From: JBOHER01 sp050701115
GTDB taxonomy: Bacteria; Actinomycetota; Actinomycetes; Mycobacteriales; Pseudonocardiaceae
Assembly: GCA_050701115.1 (NCBI GenBank)
Contig: JBOHER010000158.1
Coordinates: forward strand, 1 to 5,812
Length of the DNA: 5,812 nucleotides
Direction of reading: 5' to 3'
A program made the translations under genes and the position numbers. Of the stretch, positions 1 to 5,812 are shown one piece after another. The number at the start of each line of letters is the position of its first letter. Positions within the stretch are counted from its first letter, which is position 1. The notes beneath the pieces were generated by a model. It ran no database searches. It had not been told where the DNA came from and saw only the letters and a list, made by a program, of their open reading frames with translations.

Positions 1-31
1 TTCACGCACGACACCACGCGAGCAGTGAACC

Positions 32-1471
32 TCACCAGCCAGAGGGCAAGGGTCTGCCTTCGGCGAATCCGGCGGCTGATTGCACGCCGATCACCGCGCG
101 CTGGTGGAACTCGGTGACGGTGCGCGCGCCTGCGTAGGTGCAGGCCGAGCGAACCCCCGAGCAGATGGCGTCCAGCAGGTCTTCCACGCTGCGGCGGATC
201 GGGTCGAGTTCCATCCGCGAAGAGGAGATCCCTTCCTCGAACAAGGCCTTGCGGGCCTGGTCGAAGGCGCCCTCACCAGTTGTGCGGGCACCCACCGCCC
301 GTTTGGATGCCATACCGAAGGATTCCTTGTACGGCGTGCCGCGCTCGTCGTAGTGCAGGTCGCCGGGGGATTCGTAGGTCCCGGCGAACCAGGAGCCGAT
401 CATCGCCGCGGACGCGCCCGCCGCAAGGGCGAGCGCCACGTCGCGGGGATGCCGCACCCCGCCGTCCGCCCACACGTGCTTGCCCAGTTCTGCCGCTGCG
501 TCGGCACATTCGGCAACCGCGGAGAACTGCGGACGGCCCACCCCGGTCATCATCCGGGTGGTGCACATCGCGCCCGGTCCGACGCCCACCTTCACCACGT
601 CGGCGCCCGCCGTGATCAGGTCCCGGGTGCCCTGCGCGGTCACCACGTTGCCTGCGACCACCGGGATCTCGGGGTGAACCGAGCGCACCGCCTTGAGCGC
701 GGCCAGCATCTTGTCCTGATGGCCATGCGCGGTGTCCACCACGAGCACATCGATATCGGCATCCAGCAGTGCCCGGGCCTTGGCGGCCACATCCCCGTTC
801 ACGCCGATCGCCGCGGCCACTCGCAACCGGCCTCGCGCGTCGACCGCTGGGGTGTACAACTTCGAGCGCAGCGCTGCGACCGGTGTCAGCACACCGGCCA
901 GCCTCCCGTCGTCGTCCAGCCCGAGCGCCACCGTCGCACCGTGCGCGTGCAGTTGCTCGAACACCTCCTGCGGCGGCGTGCTCAGCGGTAGCGCCACCGG
1001 GGCGGGCTCGGCGACATCGGCCAGCCGCGCGAACCGATCGACCCCCGCGCACGCTGCCTCGCGCACGATGCCCACCGGGCGGCCCTCGGCGTCGACCACC
1101 ACGACCGCGCCATGAGCGCGCTTACCGGTCAGGTTCACCGCGTCCACGACCGCGTCGGTGGGGGAGAGCACCAGCGGGGTGTCCCAGGTCCTGTTGCGGT
1201 GCTTGACCCAACTGACGATGCCGGCCACCGCCGCCGGGTCCACGTCCTGGGGCAGCACGACCAGGCCACCCCTGCGGGCGACAGTCTCGGCCATCCGCCT
1301 GCCCGCGACGGCGGTCATGTTGGCGACGACCACTGGAATCGTCGTTCCAGTGCCGTCCACGCCGGACAAGTCGACGTCGAATCGTGACTCGACCGATGAC
1401 GGGCTCGGCACCAGGAAGACGTCGTCGTAGGTCAGTTCATGGGCTGGAATGTGATCGTTGAGGAACCGCAC
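32..1471 (-). CDS. guaB1: GuaB1-type GMP reductase (IMPDH/GMPR superfamily with CBS domain)
   Basis: The 479-residue protein is a (beta/alpha)8 IMPDH/GMPR-family enzyme. The N-terminus (LTYDDVFLVPSPS, about 13-25) and VVANMTAVAG (48-57) are typical barrel entry motifs. A CBS region is inserted at about residues 95-205. The nucleotide loop GVGPGAMCTTRMMTGVG (296-312) carries the catalytic cysteine C303. WADGGVRHPRDVALALAAGA (334-353) is the phosphate-binding segment. The flap region (about 381-420, ESFGMASKRAVGARTTGEG) lacks the Arg-Tyr dyad that IMP dehydrogenases use for hydrolysis. This resembles the actinobacterial GuaB1 group, characterised in mycobacteria as NADPH-dependent GMP reductase (GMP to IMP plus ammonia). 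GMP reductase for purine salvage is therefore the preferred call, although such proteins are often labelled 'GuaB1 family IMP dehydrogenase-related'. The start is GTG at 1471. No Shine-Dalgarno sequence is visible, so the mRNA is probably leaderless or short-leadered. The gene is divergent from the flavoprotein gene. The cytosolic enzyme appears intact and full length. Confidence 0.93.
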   Translation of the reverse strand: MRFLNDHIPAHELTYDDVFLVPSPSSVESRFDVDLSGVDGTGTTIPVVVANMTAVAGRRMAETVARRGGLVVLPQDVDPAAVAGIVSWVKHRNRTWDTPLVLSPTDAVVDAVNLTGKRAHGAVVVVDAEGRPVGIVREAACAGVDRFARLADVAEPAPVALPLSTPPQEVFEQLHAHGATVALGLDDDGRLAGVLTPVAALRSKLYTPAVDARGRLRVAAAIGVNGDVAAKARALLDADIDVLVVDTAHGHQDKMLAALKAVRSVHPEIPVVAGNVVTAQGTRDLITAGADVVKVGVGPGAMCTTRMMTGVGRPQFSAVAECADAAAELGKHVWADGGVRHPRDVALALAAGASAAMIGSWFAGTYESPGDLHYDERGTPYKESFGMASKRAVGARTTGEGAFDQARKALFEEGISSSRMELDPIRRSVEDLLDAICSGVRSACTYAGARTVTEFHQRAVIGVQSAAGFAEGRPLPSGW

Positions 1472-1485
1472 GGGTCCACGCTACG

Positions 1486-1491
1486 TGTATA
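1486..1491 (-). promoter_or_regulatory. Candidate -10 element for guaB1
   Basis: Read on the minus strand the hexamer is TATACA, matching four of six bases of the actinobacterial TATAAT-like -10. It lies 14 nt upstream of the guaB1 GTG. That would place transcription start within about 10 nt of the start codon, consistent with the absence of a ribosome binding site there. No good -35 hexamer is visible; the place it would occupy falls on the inverted repeat at 1507-1525. This is a weak prediction from spacing and similarity alone. Confidence 0.25.
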
Positions 1492-1506
1492 CGCACGCCG
1501 CACGTG

Positions 1507-1525
1507 CGGATACCGAGGGTATCCG
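1507..1525. promoter_or_regulatory. Perfect 8-3-8 inverted repeat, candidate operator
   Basis: CGGATACC and GGTATCCG are exact reverse complements separated by GAG. The dyad sits between divergent guaB1 and the flavoprotein gene, 35 bp upstream of the guaB1 start and 75 bp upstream of the preferred flavoprotein start. Its size and symmetry suit a dimeric helix-turn-helix regulator, and it would overlap the -35 area of a guaB1 promoter. An 8-bp palindrome, GCACGTGC, abuts it at 1500-1507. No regulator gene is present in the window, so the binding protein is unknown. It has no T-tract and lies between two gene starts, so a terminator is unlikely. Confidence 0.45.
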
Positions 1526-1540
1526 GGACTATCGTGGCTG

Positions 1541-1574
1541 GTTACTTGTGGGTAAAGTTACCGCTGGTAGGTAA
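1541..1574. promoter_or_regulatory. Cluster of TTAC/GTAA inverted half-sites upstream of the flavoprotein gene
   Basis: Four half-sites occur in 34 bp: TTAC (1542-1545), GTAA (1552-1555), TTACC (1558-1562) and GGTAA (1570-1574). They pair as TTAC-N6-GTAA and TTACC-N7-GGTAA. The central pair also forms GGTAA-AG-TTACC (1551-1562), an exact dyad. Such arrangements resemble operators of TetR-family repressors, common beside oxidoreductase genes in actinobacteria. The cluster lies just upstream of the GTG at 1601 and includes the alternative ATG at 1574. A TATCGT hexamer at 1530-1535 could be a -10, putting the sites at the transcript start. The regulator is not in the window; the role is inferred from symmetry and position. 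Confidence 0.4.
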
Positions 1575-1587
1575 TGGCTTCGATCGA

Positions 1588-1593
1588 AGGTGA
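1588..1593 (+). promoter_or_regulatory. Ribosome binding site selecting the GTG start at 1601
   Basis: AGGTGA is fully complementary to the usual anti-Shine-Dalgarno end of 16S rRNA and lies 7 nt before GTG 1601. The in-frame ATG at 1574 has only GGTAGG ending 2 nt upstream, which is too close. The nine extra residues it would add do not look like the family N-terminus. Confidence 0.55.
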
Positions 1594-1600
1594 GTTCATC

Positions 1601-2842
1601 GTGCCCCTGAACCGCGACGACGTTCGCGCCCAGCTCGCCGAGCCGCTCCGGCTGCCGTGCGGTACGACGCTGCCGCATCGGCTGGCCAAGTCGGCATTGA
1701 GCGAGCAGCTGGGTGATCGGCGCAATCAGCCCACCGGCGAGCTGGTCGAGCTCTACCGGGCCTGGGCCGAAGGTGGCGGCGGTGTGCTGCTGACCGGCAA
1801 TGTCATGGTGGACCCGAGGGCGCTCGGCGAGCCGCGCAATGTCGCGGTGCCCCACCGGCCGTCGGCGGAGGCCTACCGACCCTGGGCTGATGCGGTCGCC
1901 GGGACCGACGCCCAGATATGGGTGCAGCTCAACCATCCTGGGCGGCAGAGTCCGCGGTTCCTCTCCCGCAGGCCGGTGGCACCCTCAGCGGTGCCGTTCG
2001 GTGACCGCGGGATCCGATCCGCGTTCGCGCCTCCGCGCGCGCTGACCGGCGAGGAGATCGAGGCGATCATCGATCGGTTCGCCCTGGGCGCCGAGACCTT
2101 CGTCGACGCGGGCTTCTCCGGAGTGCAGATCCACGGCGCGCACGGTTACCTGGTTTCGCAGTTCCTGTCGCCGCTGACCAATCTGCGCGAGGACTCCTGG
2201 GGTGGCGATGCGACCCGGCGCAGGCGGTTCCTGCTCGAACTCGTCGGGGCGATCAGGGCGCGGATCGGCGACCGCGTCCCATTGTCGGTCAAACTGAACA
2301 GCGCGGACTTCCAGCGAGGTGGCTTCTCCGAGGACGAGTCCCTGCAGGTGGTCCGAGAGCTGGGCGAGGCAGGTCTCGACCTGCTCGAGATTTCCGGTGG
2401 TACCTATGAGAAGGCCGCGATGATGGGCCTCGGGCGTGCGAGTACCGCCAGCAGGGAGGCCTACTTCCTGGGCTACGCAAGGAAAGCGCGTCAGGTGAGC
2501 GACGTCCCGTTGATGGTCACCGGTGGGTTCAGCACACCGGAGGCGATGGCTGAGGCGCTGCGCGACGGCGCGCTGGACCTGATCGGACTCGGCAGGCCGG
2601 TGATCGTCGCGCCGGACCTGCCGCGCAGGCTGCTCGCCGACGACGACGCGCGCGCCGAGCGGCTCTGCCCCAAGGTGGGGATCAAGCTCGCGGACAACCT
2701 GCTCGAGATCCAGTGGCACACCCAGCAGATGCACCGGGTTGCCTCGGGCAGGCAGGTCGACCCACGCCGCGGCGCGGTGCGGGCCCTCACGGTGGGACTC
2801 ACCAGGGACCCGCTCAACGCCATGCGCCGGGTGCGAGCCTGA
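1601..2842 (+). CDS. NADH:flavin oxidoreductase / NADH oxidase family protein (Old Yellow Enzyme-like, FMN)
   Basis: The 413-residue protein is a single FMN-binding TIM barrel of the Old Yellow Enzyme family. Visible marks are LPHRLAKSALSEQL (24-37, N-terminal FMN strand), QLNHPGRQSPR (109-119), the substrate-binding pair H178 and H181 with Y183 in IHGAHGYLVSQFLSPLTN, LREDSWGGD (195-203), KLNSADF (231-237), TGGF (307-310) and IGLGRP (328-333, FMN phosphate). It has no C-terminal FeS/FAD/NAD(P) module, unlike full 2,4-dienoyl-CoA reductase (FadH). It is therefore expected to be a stand-alone NAD(P)H-dependent ene-reductase acting on an activated C=C bond. The substrate cannot be read from sequence. 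GTG 1601 is preferred because of AGGTGA at 1588-1593; ATG 1574 would add nine residues. The gene is divergent from guaB1 and convergent with the ligase, so it is probably monocistronic, with nearby inverted repeats suggesting local control. Confidence 0.9.
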   Translation: MPLNRDDVRAQLAEPLRLPCGTTLPHRLAKSALSEQLGDRRNQPTGELVELYRAWAEGGGGVLLTGNVMVDPRALGEPRNVAVPHRPSAEAYRPWADAVAGTDAQIWVQLNHPGRQSPRFLSRRPVAPSAVPFGDRGIRSAFAPPRALTGEEIEAIIDRFALGAETFVDAGFSGVQIHGAHGYLVSQFLSPLTNLREDSWGGDATRRRRFLLELVGAIRARIGDRVPLSVKLNSADFQRGGFSEDESLQVVRELGEAGLDLLEISGGTYEKAAMMGLGRASTASREAYFLGYARKARQVSDVPLMVTGGFSTPEAMAEALRDGALDLIGLGRPVIVAPDLPRRLLADDDARAERLCPKVGIKLADNLLEIQWHTQQMHRVASGRQVDPRRGAVRALTVGLTRDPLNAMRRVRA

Positions 2843-2851
2843 GCGCCCCGC

Positions 2852-2871
2852 TGCCCTAGCGAAGCAGGGCA
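2852..2871. terminator. Weak hairpin between convergent genes, possible bidirectional terminator
   Basis: TGCCCT (2852-2857) pairs with AGGGCA (2866-2871) across an 8-nt loop. It begins 9 bp after the flavoprotein stop and overlaps the last codons of the ligase gene. The stem is only 6 bp and there is no T-tract on either strand, so it is at best a weak or Rho-assisted end. Position between two convergent stops is the main support. Confidence 0.25.
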
Positions 2872-4219
2872 CGGACGGCATCGATGGTGTCGGCATCTGC
2901 CGCGTCCTTGTCCGGCCGATAGCGCACTACGCGTGCGAATCGAAGCGCGACTCCTCCCGGATAGCGGCTGGTGGTCTGCACACCGTCGAGCGCGATCTCT
3001 ACGACCAGTTCCGGCCTGGTGTGCACAGATGGCCCGAGCGTCGACCATGCCCCCACTCCGCAGCCAGCACTACGAGGTCGAGCGTGTGCACCGGCTTCAC
3101 CTTCAACCAGGCGCGACCCCGGCGGCCAGCGGCGTAGGGGGAGTCGAGCGATTTCACCATCACCCCCTCATGGCCTGCGGCGAAGGATCTCTCGAGTAGA
3201 ACTTCGGGATCCCGCGGGTTGCGCTCGCCTGCGATCACATGCTCGCCCGCCACCCGGCGCAGCGCGTCCTGCCGCTCATGCAGCGGAGCGTCGAGCAGGT
3301 CGACGCCGTCCAACTGCAGACAGTCGAAGAAGTACGGGCGCAACAGCAGCGCCCGAACCTGCTGATCGCGGGTGCTGCCGAAGCGCGCCATCGTCTGCTG
3401 GAACGGCCGAGGTCTGCCATCGTTGGTGAGCGCGAGCGTTTCCCCATCCAGGACAACGGAATCACACGGCAGCGCCCGAACGAGCTCGGCCAGTTCGCCG
3501 ACATGGGCGGTGATGTCGCGCAGCGTCCGCGTCCACACTCGAACGTCGTCGTCGTTGCGGTGCACCTGAATCCGGGCACCGTCCATTTTGTACTCGACTA
3601 CAGAGTTTCTTAGCTCGGCCAAGGCATCGGCCAGCGACTCGGCGGGCGAGGCGAGCATGGGACGAACCGGCCTGCCGAGCTCGAGGCGGAATTCCCCGAG
3701 CGACTCAGCACCGCCGGACAGGGCCGCCTCCGCGGTGGCCTGCAGCCTGCCCGAGAGCATGAAGGCGCGGCGGACCGCCTCGCCCGGCACCTCAGCGGCA
3801 GCGCCGATGCCGTCGAGCATGATGCCCTCAAGCGCACCTTGCCGCAGCTCGCCGGTGAGCAACTGGAACAGGAAGCGTTGTTCGGGCTCGGTCGCGCGGG
3901 CGAACAGCGCGCTGAGCGCATGCGTGCGCCGCTTCGCCGAACCGGCACCGGTCATCGCCGCGATGCCCGCCAGCGCCGCGTCCACATCGGACACTGTCAG
4001 AGTGCGTTCGCCCGAGGGCGGCACATCCAACCCGGCCAAGGTCCGCCACCCGGTGCCGATCCGGCCCCGCGCCGGCTGCCCGGCCAGGAATGCGACCACG
4101 GCCCCGCGGTTGCCCGGTTGCGCGGTGCGCAGCAGTTCGGCCAGTGCGCGGACCTTCGCCGTGCGGGCGCGGGTGGCTGTCAGCGCGGCGGAAGTGTCCA
4201 CGACATCGGCGAACAGCAT
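2856..4219 (-). pseudogene. ligB: ATP-dependent DNA ligase (LigB type), frameshifted with internal deletion in the OB-fold domain
   Basis: The first 398 codons encode an ATP-dependent DNA ligase. An N-terminal DNA-binding domain (about 1-185) is followed by the adenylyltransferase domain: motif I EYKMDGAR with the AMP-accepting lysine K211, motif III LDGE (257-260), IIIa YFFDCLQLDG (296-305), IV EGVMVKS (351-357) and V WLKVKP (371-376). After GHGRRSGHL the frame runs into CTPGRNWS and a stop at 2999-3001. The true C-terminus continues in another frame from about 3026 to 2856 (RPELVVEIALDGVQ, then motif VI FARVVRYRPDK). Joining the two gives about 454 residues against about 507 for mycobacterial LigB. 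About 50 residues are missing, the stretch that in relatives reads like SNxHLGARDP and VMVGKTFKG. The protein made would lack most of the OB domain and motif VI; it might self-adenylate but probably not seal nicks. Start ATG 4219 (MLFADVV) matches the family; GTG 4267 is a longer alternative. The gene lies downstream of fumC on the same strand. Confidence 0.82.
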
Positions 4220-4292
4220 GGTCACATCATGCCCGGCGGTACCGACAAGATGAGCCGTGTCGCACACCTATTCCCGGCCGCGGTGCGCTCCT

Positions 4293-4312
4293 CGCTCGCT
4301 GGCGCTCGCTGC
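4293..4312. repeat. Two tandem copies of a 10-bp unit between fumC and the ligase gene
   Basis: CGCTCGCTGG is followed directly by CGCTCGCTGC, so nine of ten bases repeat. Further GCTCG and GCGCTC pieces flank them (4285-4290, 4316-4322). The 119-bp gap from 4220 to 4338 holds this block and no credible gene. On the minus strand it reads as GCGAGC-rich sequence after the fumC stop. Similar GCGAGC-rich blocks recur between genes in many actinomycete genomes, so this may be a copy of a dispersed repeat. No strong hairpin with a T-tract was seen, so a terminator role is not supported. Confidence 0.5.
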
Positions 4313-4338
4313 GATGCTCGCGCAGCCTTCATCTCCCC

Positions 4339-5736
4339 TCAGGTGTTGCCGCGAGCCATCCGCAGCACGTCCAGCTCCTCATCGAGCTGGGTCTTGGTGA
4401 GCTTGCCGTTGTCCAGGTGCCCGCGTTCGATGACGACCTCGCGAACCGTCTTGCCTTCTTTGAGGGCCTGCTTGGCGACCGCGGCCGCTTCCTCGTAGCC
4501 GATGTAGGCGTTGAGCGGCGTGACGATGGAGGGAGAGCCTTCCGCGTAGGCGCGCGCCCGGTCGGCATTGGCCTGCACCCCCACGAACACCTTGTCGGCG
4601 AGCAGCCGGGAGGCAGCAGCCAGCAGCCGCGCCGATTCGAGCACGTTGCGCGCGATCACCGGCAGGTTCACGTTGAGCTGGAAGTTGCCTTGTGCGCCTG
4701 CGAAGGCCACCGCTGCGTCATTGCCGATGACCTGTGCCACCACCTGCAGCGTGGCTTCGCAGATCACCGGGTTGACTTTGCCCGGCATGATCGACGATCC
4801 GGGTTGCAGGTCCGGCAGGGCCAGTTCGGCGAGTCCGGTGCGGGGTCCGGAACCCAGCCAGCGGACGTCGTTGGCGATCTTGTTCAGCGAGACGGCGATG
4901 GTGCGCAGGTGCCCTGAGGTCTCCACCACGCCGTCCTGGCTGGCCTGCGCCTCGAAGTGGTCGCGGGCTTCGACCAACGGCAATCCGGTCACCTTGCCGA
5001 GCTCATCGGCTACCGCTGCGCCGAACCCGGGCGGCGCGTTGAGCCCAGAGCCGACCGCGGTGCCGCCGATGGGCAGTTCGGCGAGCCTGCTCAGCCCTGA
5101 GGACAACCGCTCGACGCCGAACCTGATTTGCGCGGCCCACGCGCCCGCTTCCTGCCCCAAGGTGATCGGAACGGCGTCCATCAGGTGCGTTCGGCCCGAC
5201 TTCACCAGCTCGGCCCACTCGGCGGCGCGAGCCTCGATGGTGCCTGCGAGGTGCTCCAGCGCCGGGATCACATCGGTGATGACGGCCTCGGTCGCGGCGA
5301 CGCGAATGGTGGTCGGGAAGGTGTCGTTGGACGACTGGGAGGCGTTGACGTGGTCGTTGGGGTGCACGTCGCGGCCGAGCGCGCGGGTGGCCAGGGTCGC
5401 GATGACCTCGTTGGCGTTCATGTTCGACGAGGTGCCCGAGCCGGTCTGGAAGACGTCGATGGGAAAGTGCTCGTCGTGTCTGCCGTCAGCGACCTCGTCG
5501 GCCGCGTTGGCGATGGCAGCGGCCAGGTCGGCGTCCAGTACGCCGAGCCGCGCGTTCACTCGGGCCGCTGCCGCCTTGAGCAGGCCAAGCGCTCGGATCT
5601 GGGCGCGCTCGAGCCCGCGTCCGGAGATCGGGAAGTTCTCGACGGCCCGTTGGGTCTGTGCGCGGTACAGGGCGTGCACGGGTACCCGGACCTCGCCCAT
5701 CGTGTCGTGTTCGATCCGGTATTCCTGGTCAGCCAT
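4339..5736 (-). CDS. fumC: Class II fumarate hydratase (fumarase C)
   Basis: The 465-residue protein catalyses reversible hydration of fumarate to L-malate in the TCA cycle, as a cytosolic iron-independent homotetramer of the aspartase/fumarase superfamily. Seen in order: EHDTMGEVRVP (9-19), FQTGSGTSSNMNANEV (96-111), HPND (125-128, the second or B-site carboxylate region), NASQSSNDTFPT (131-142), SGRTHLMDAVP (180-190) with catalytic-site H184, GTAVGSGLNAP (225-235) and the family signature GSSIMPGKVNP (313-323), whose second serine S315 is the catalytic base position. Length and all three conserved regions are normal, so it appears intact and functional. ATG 5736 fits the family N-terminus, but its GGAGG lies only 1 nt upstream. 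ATG 5796, in frame, has AAAGG at 7-nt spacing and would add 20 residues (485 total). The ligase remnant follows on the same strand after 119 bp; co-transcription is possible. Confidence 0.95.
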   Translation of the reverse strand: MADQEYRIEHDTMGEVRVPVHALYRAQTQRAVENFPISGRGLERAQIRALGLLKAAAARVNARLGVLDADLAAAIANAADEVADGRHDEHFPIDVFQTGSGTSSNMNANEVIATLATRALGRDVHPNDHVNASQSSNDTFPTTIRVAATEAVITDVIPALEHLAGTIEARAAEWAELVKSGRTHLMDAVPITLGQEAGAWAAQIRFGVERLSSGLSRLAELPIGGTAVGSGLNAPPGFGAAVADELGKVTGLPLVEARDHFEAQASQDGVVETSGHLRTIAVSLNKIANDVRWLGSGPRTGLAELALPDLQPGSSIMPGKVNPVICEATLQVVAQVIGNDAAVAFAGAQGNFQLNVNLPVIARNVLESARLLAAASRLLADKVFVGVQANADRARAYAEGSPSIVTPLNAYIGYEEAAAVAKQALKEGKTVREVVIERGHLDNGKLTKTQLDEELDVLRMARGNT

Positions 5737-5812
5737 GCCTCCGAGTGTGGACCGGGTTGCCCGCTGGGGCCAGGGCAGGCGTGCAGTGATGCGCATGAAG
5801 GGACCTTTGGTG

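Noticed and set aside
1..31. Possible terminator downstream of guaB1 from TTCAC (1-5) and GTGAA (25-29)
   Set aside because: A 5-bp stem with a 19-nt loop and no T-tract is too weak, and the window edge hides the context.
80..991. Long plus-strand open frame opposite guaB1
   Set aside because: It is the antisense shadow of a clearly conserved gene. Its product is Arg/His/Gly-rich with no recognisable domain, as expected from GC-rich DNA.
1472..1600. Riboswitch or small RNA in the divergent intergenic region
   Set aside because: The region is short, already occupied by promoter-like elements and inverted repeats, and I recognise no known aptamer core.
1985..2896. Long minus-strand open frame opposite the flavoprotein gene
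   Set aside because: It overlaps a conserved coding gene completely, has low-complexity composition and no motif.
3026..3056. Programmed ribosomal frameshift joining the two ligase frames
   Set aside because: No slippery heptamer is visible, and a frameshift would not restore the roughly 50 missing OB-fold residues. Deletion explains both facts.
2739..3137. Plus-strand open frame spanning the flavoprotein end and the ligase 3' region
   Set aside because: It overlaps two better supported coding stretches and shows no domain. The ligase C-terminal remnant on the other strand explains the conservation expected here.
3588..4253. Plus-strand Ser/Ala-rich open frame opposite the ligase
   Set aside because: Composition is that of antisense translation of an Ala/Arg-rich protein, and the ligase motifs lie on the minus strand.
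1..5812. CRISPR array, tRNA/rRNA, insertion sequence, prophage or defence island
   Set aside because: No regularly spaced repeats, no tRNA-like cloverleaf, no transposase or integrase motifs and no defence domains were seen. The genes are core metabolic or repair genes.

Overview
The window is 5.8 kb of very GC-rich DNA. Codon use favours G or C at the third position, and GTG starts are used. All four genes have their closest recognisable relatives in actinobacteria: a GuaB1-type GMP reductase, a LigB-type ATP-dependent ligase, a class II fumarase of mycobacterial style and an Old Yellow Enzyme-like flavoprotein. A high-GC actinomycete fits well. The order Pseudonocardiales is a guess from protein flavour, not a demonstrated placement.

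Layout: guaB1 (32-1471, minus) and an OYE-family NADH:flavin oxidoreductase gene (1601-2842, plus) are divergent. They share a compact intergenic region of about 130 bp with a perfect 8-3-8 inverted repeat and a second cluster of TTAC/GTAA half-sites. The flavoprotein gene then converges, with only 13 bp between stop codons, on a minus-strand ATP-dependent DNA ligase gene (2856-4219). That gene carries a damaged 3' end: the reading frame is lost inside the OB-fold domain and about 50 residues expected from the family are missing. Upstream of the ligase, on the same strand and 119 bp away, lies fumC (4339-5736). The gap between fumC and the ligase holds a short tandem direct repeat that looks like dispersed intergenic sequence. 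The window ends about 75 bp upstream of the preferred fumC start.

Functionally this is mostly housekeeping: purine salvage (GMP to IMP), the TCA cycle (fumarate to malate), an accessory ligase that is probably inactivated, and a flavin ene-reductase of unknown substrate under possible local repressor control. The genes do not form one pathway. I see no defence system, mobile element, CRISPR array, RNA gene or new multi-gene system. The points most worth a second look are the ligase deletion with frameshift and the divergent regulatory region.
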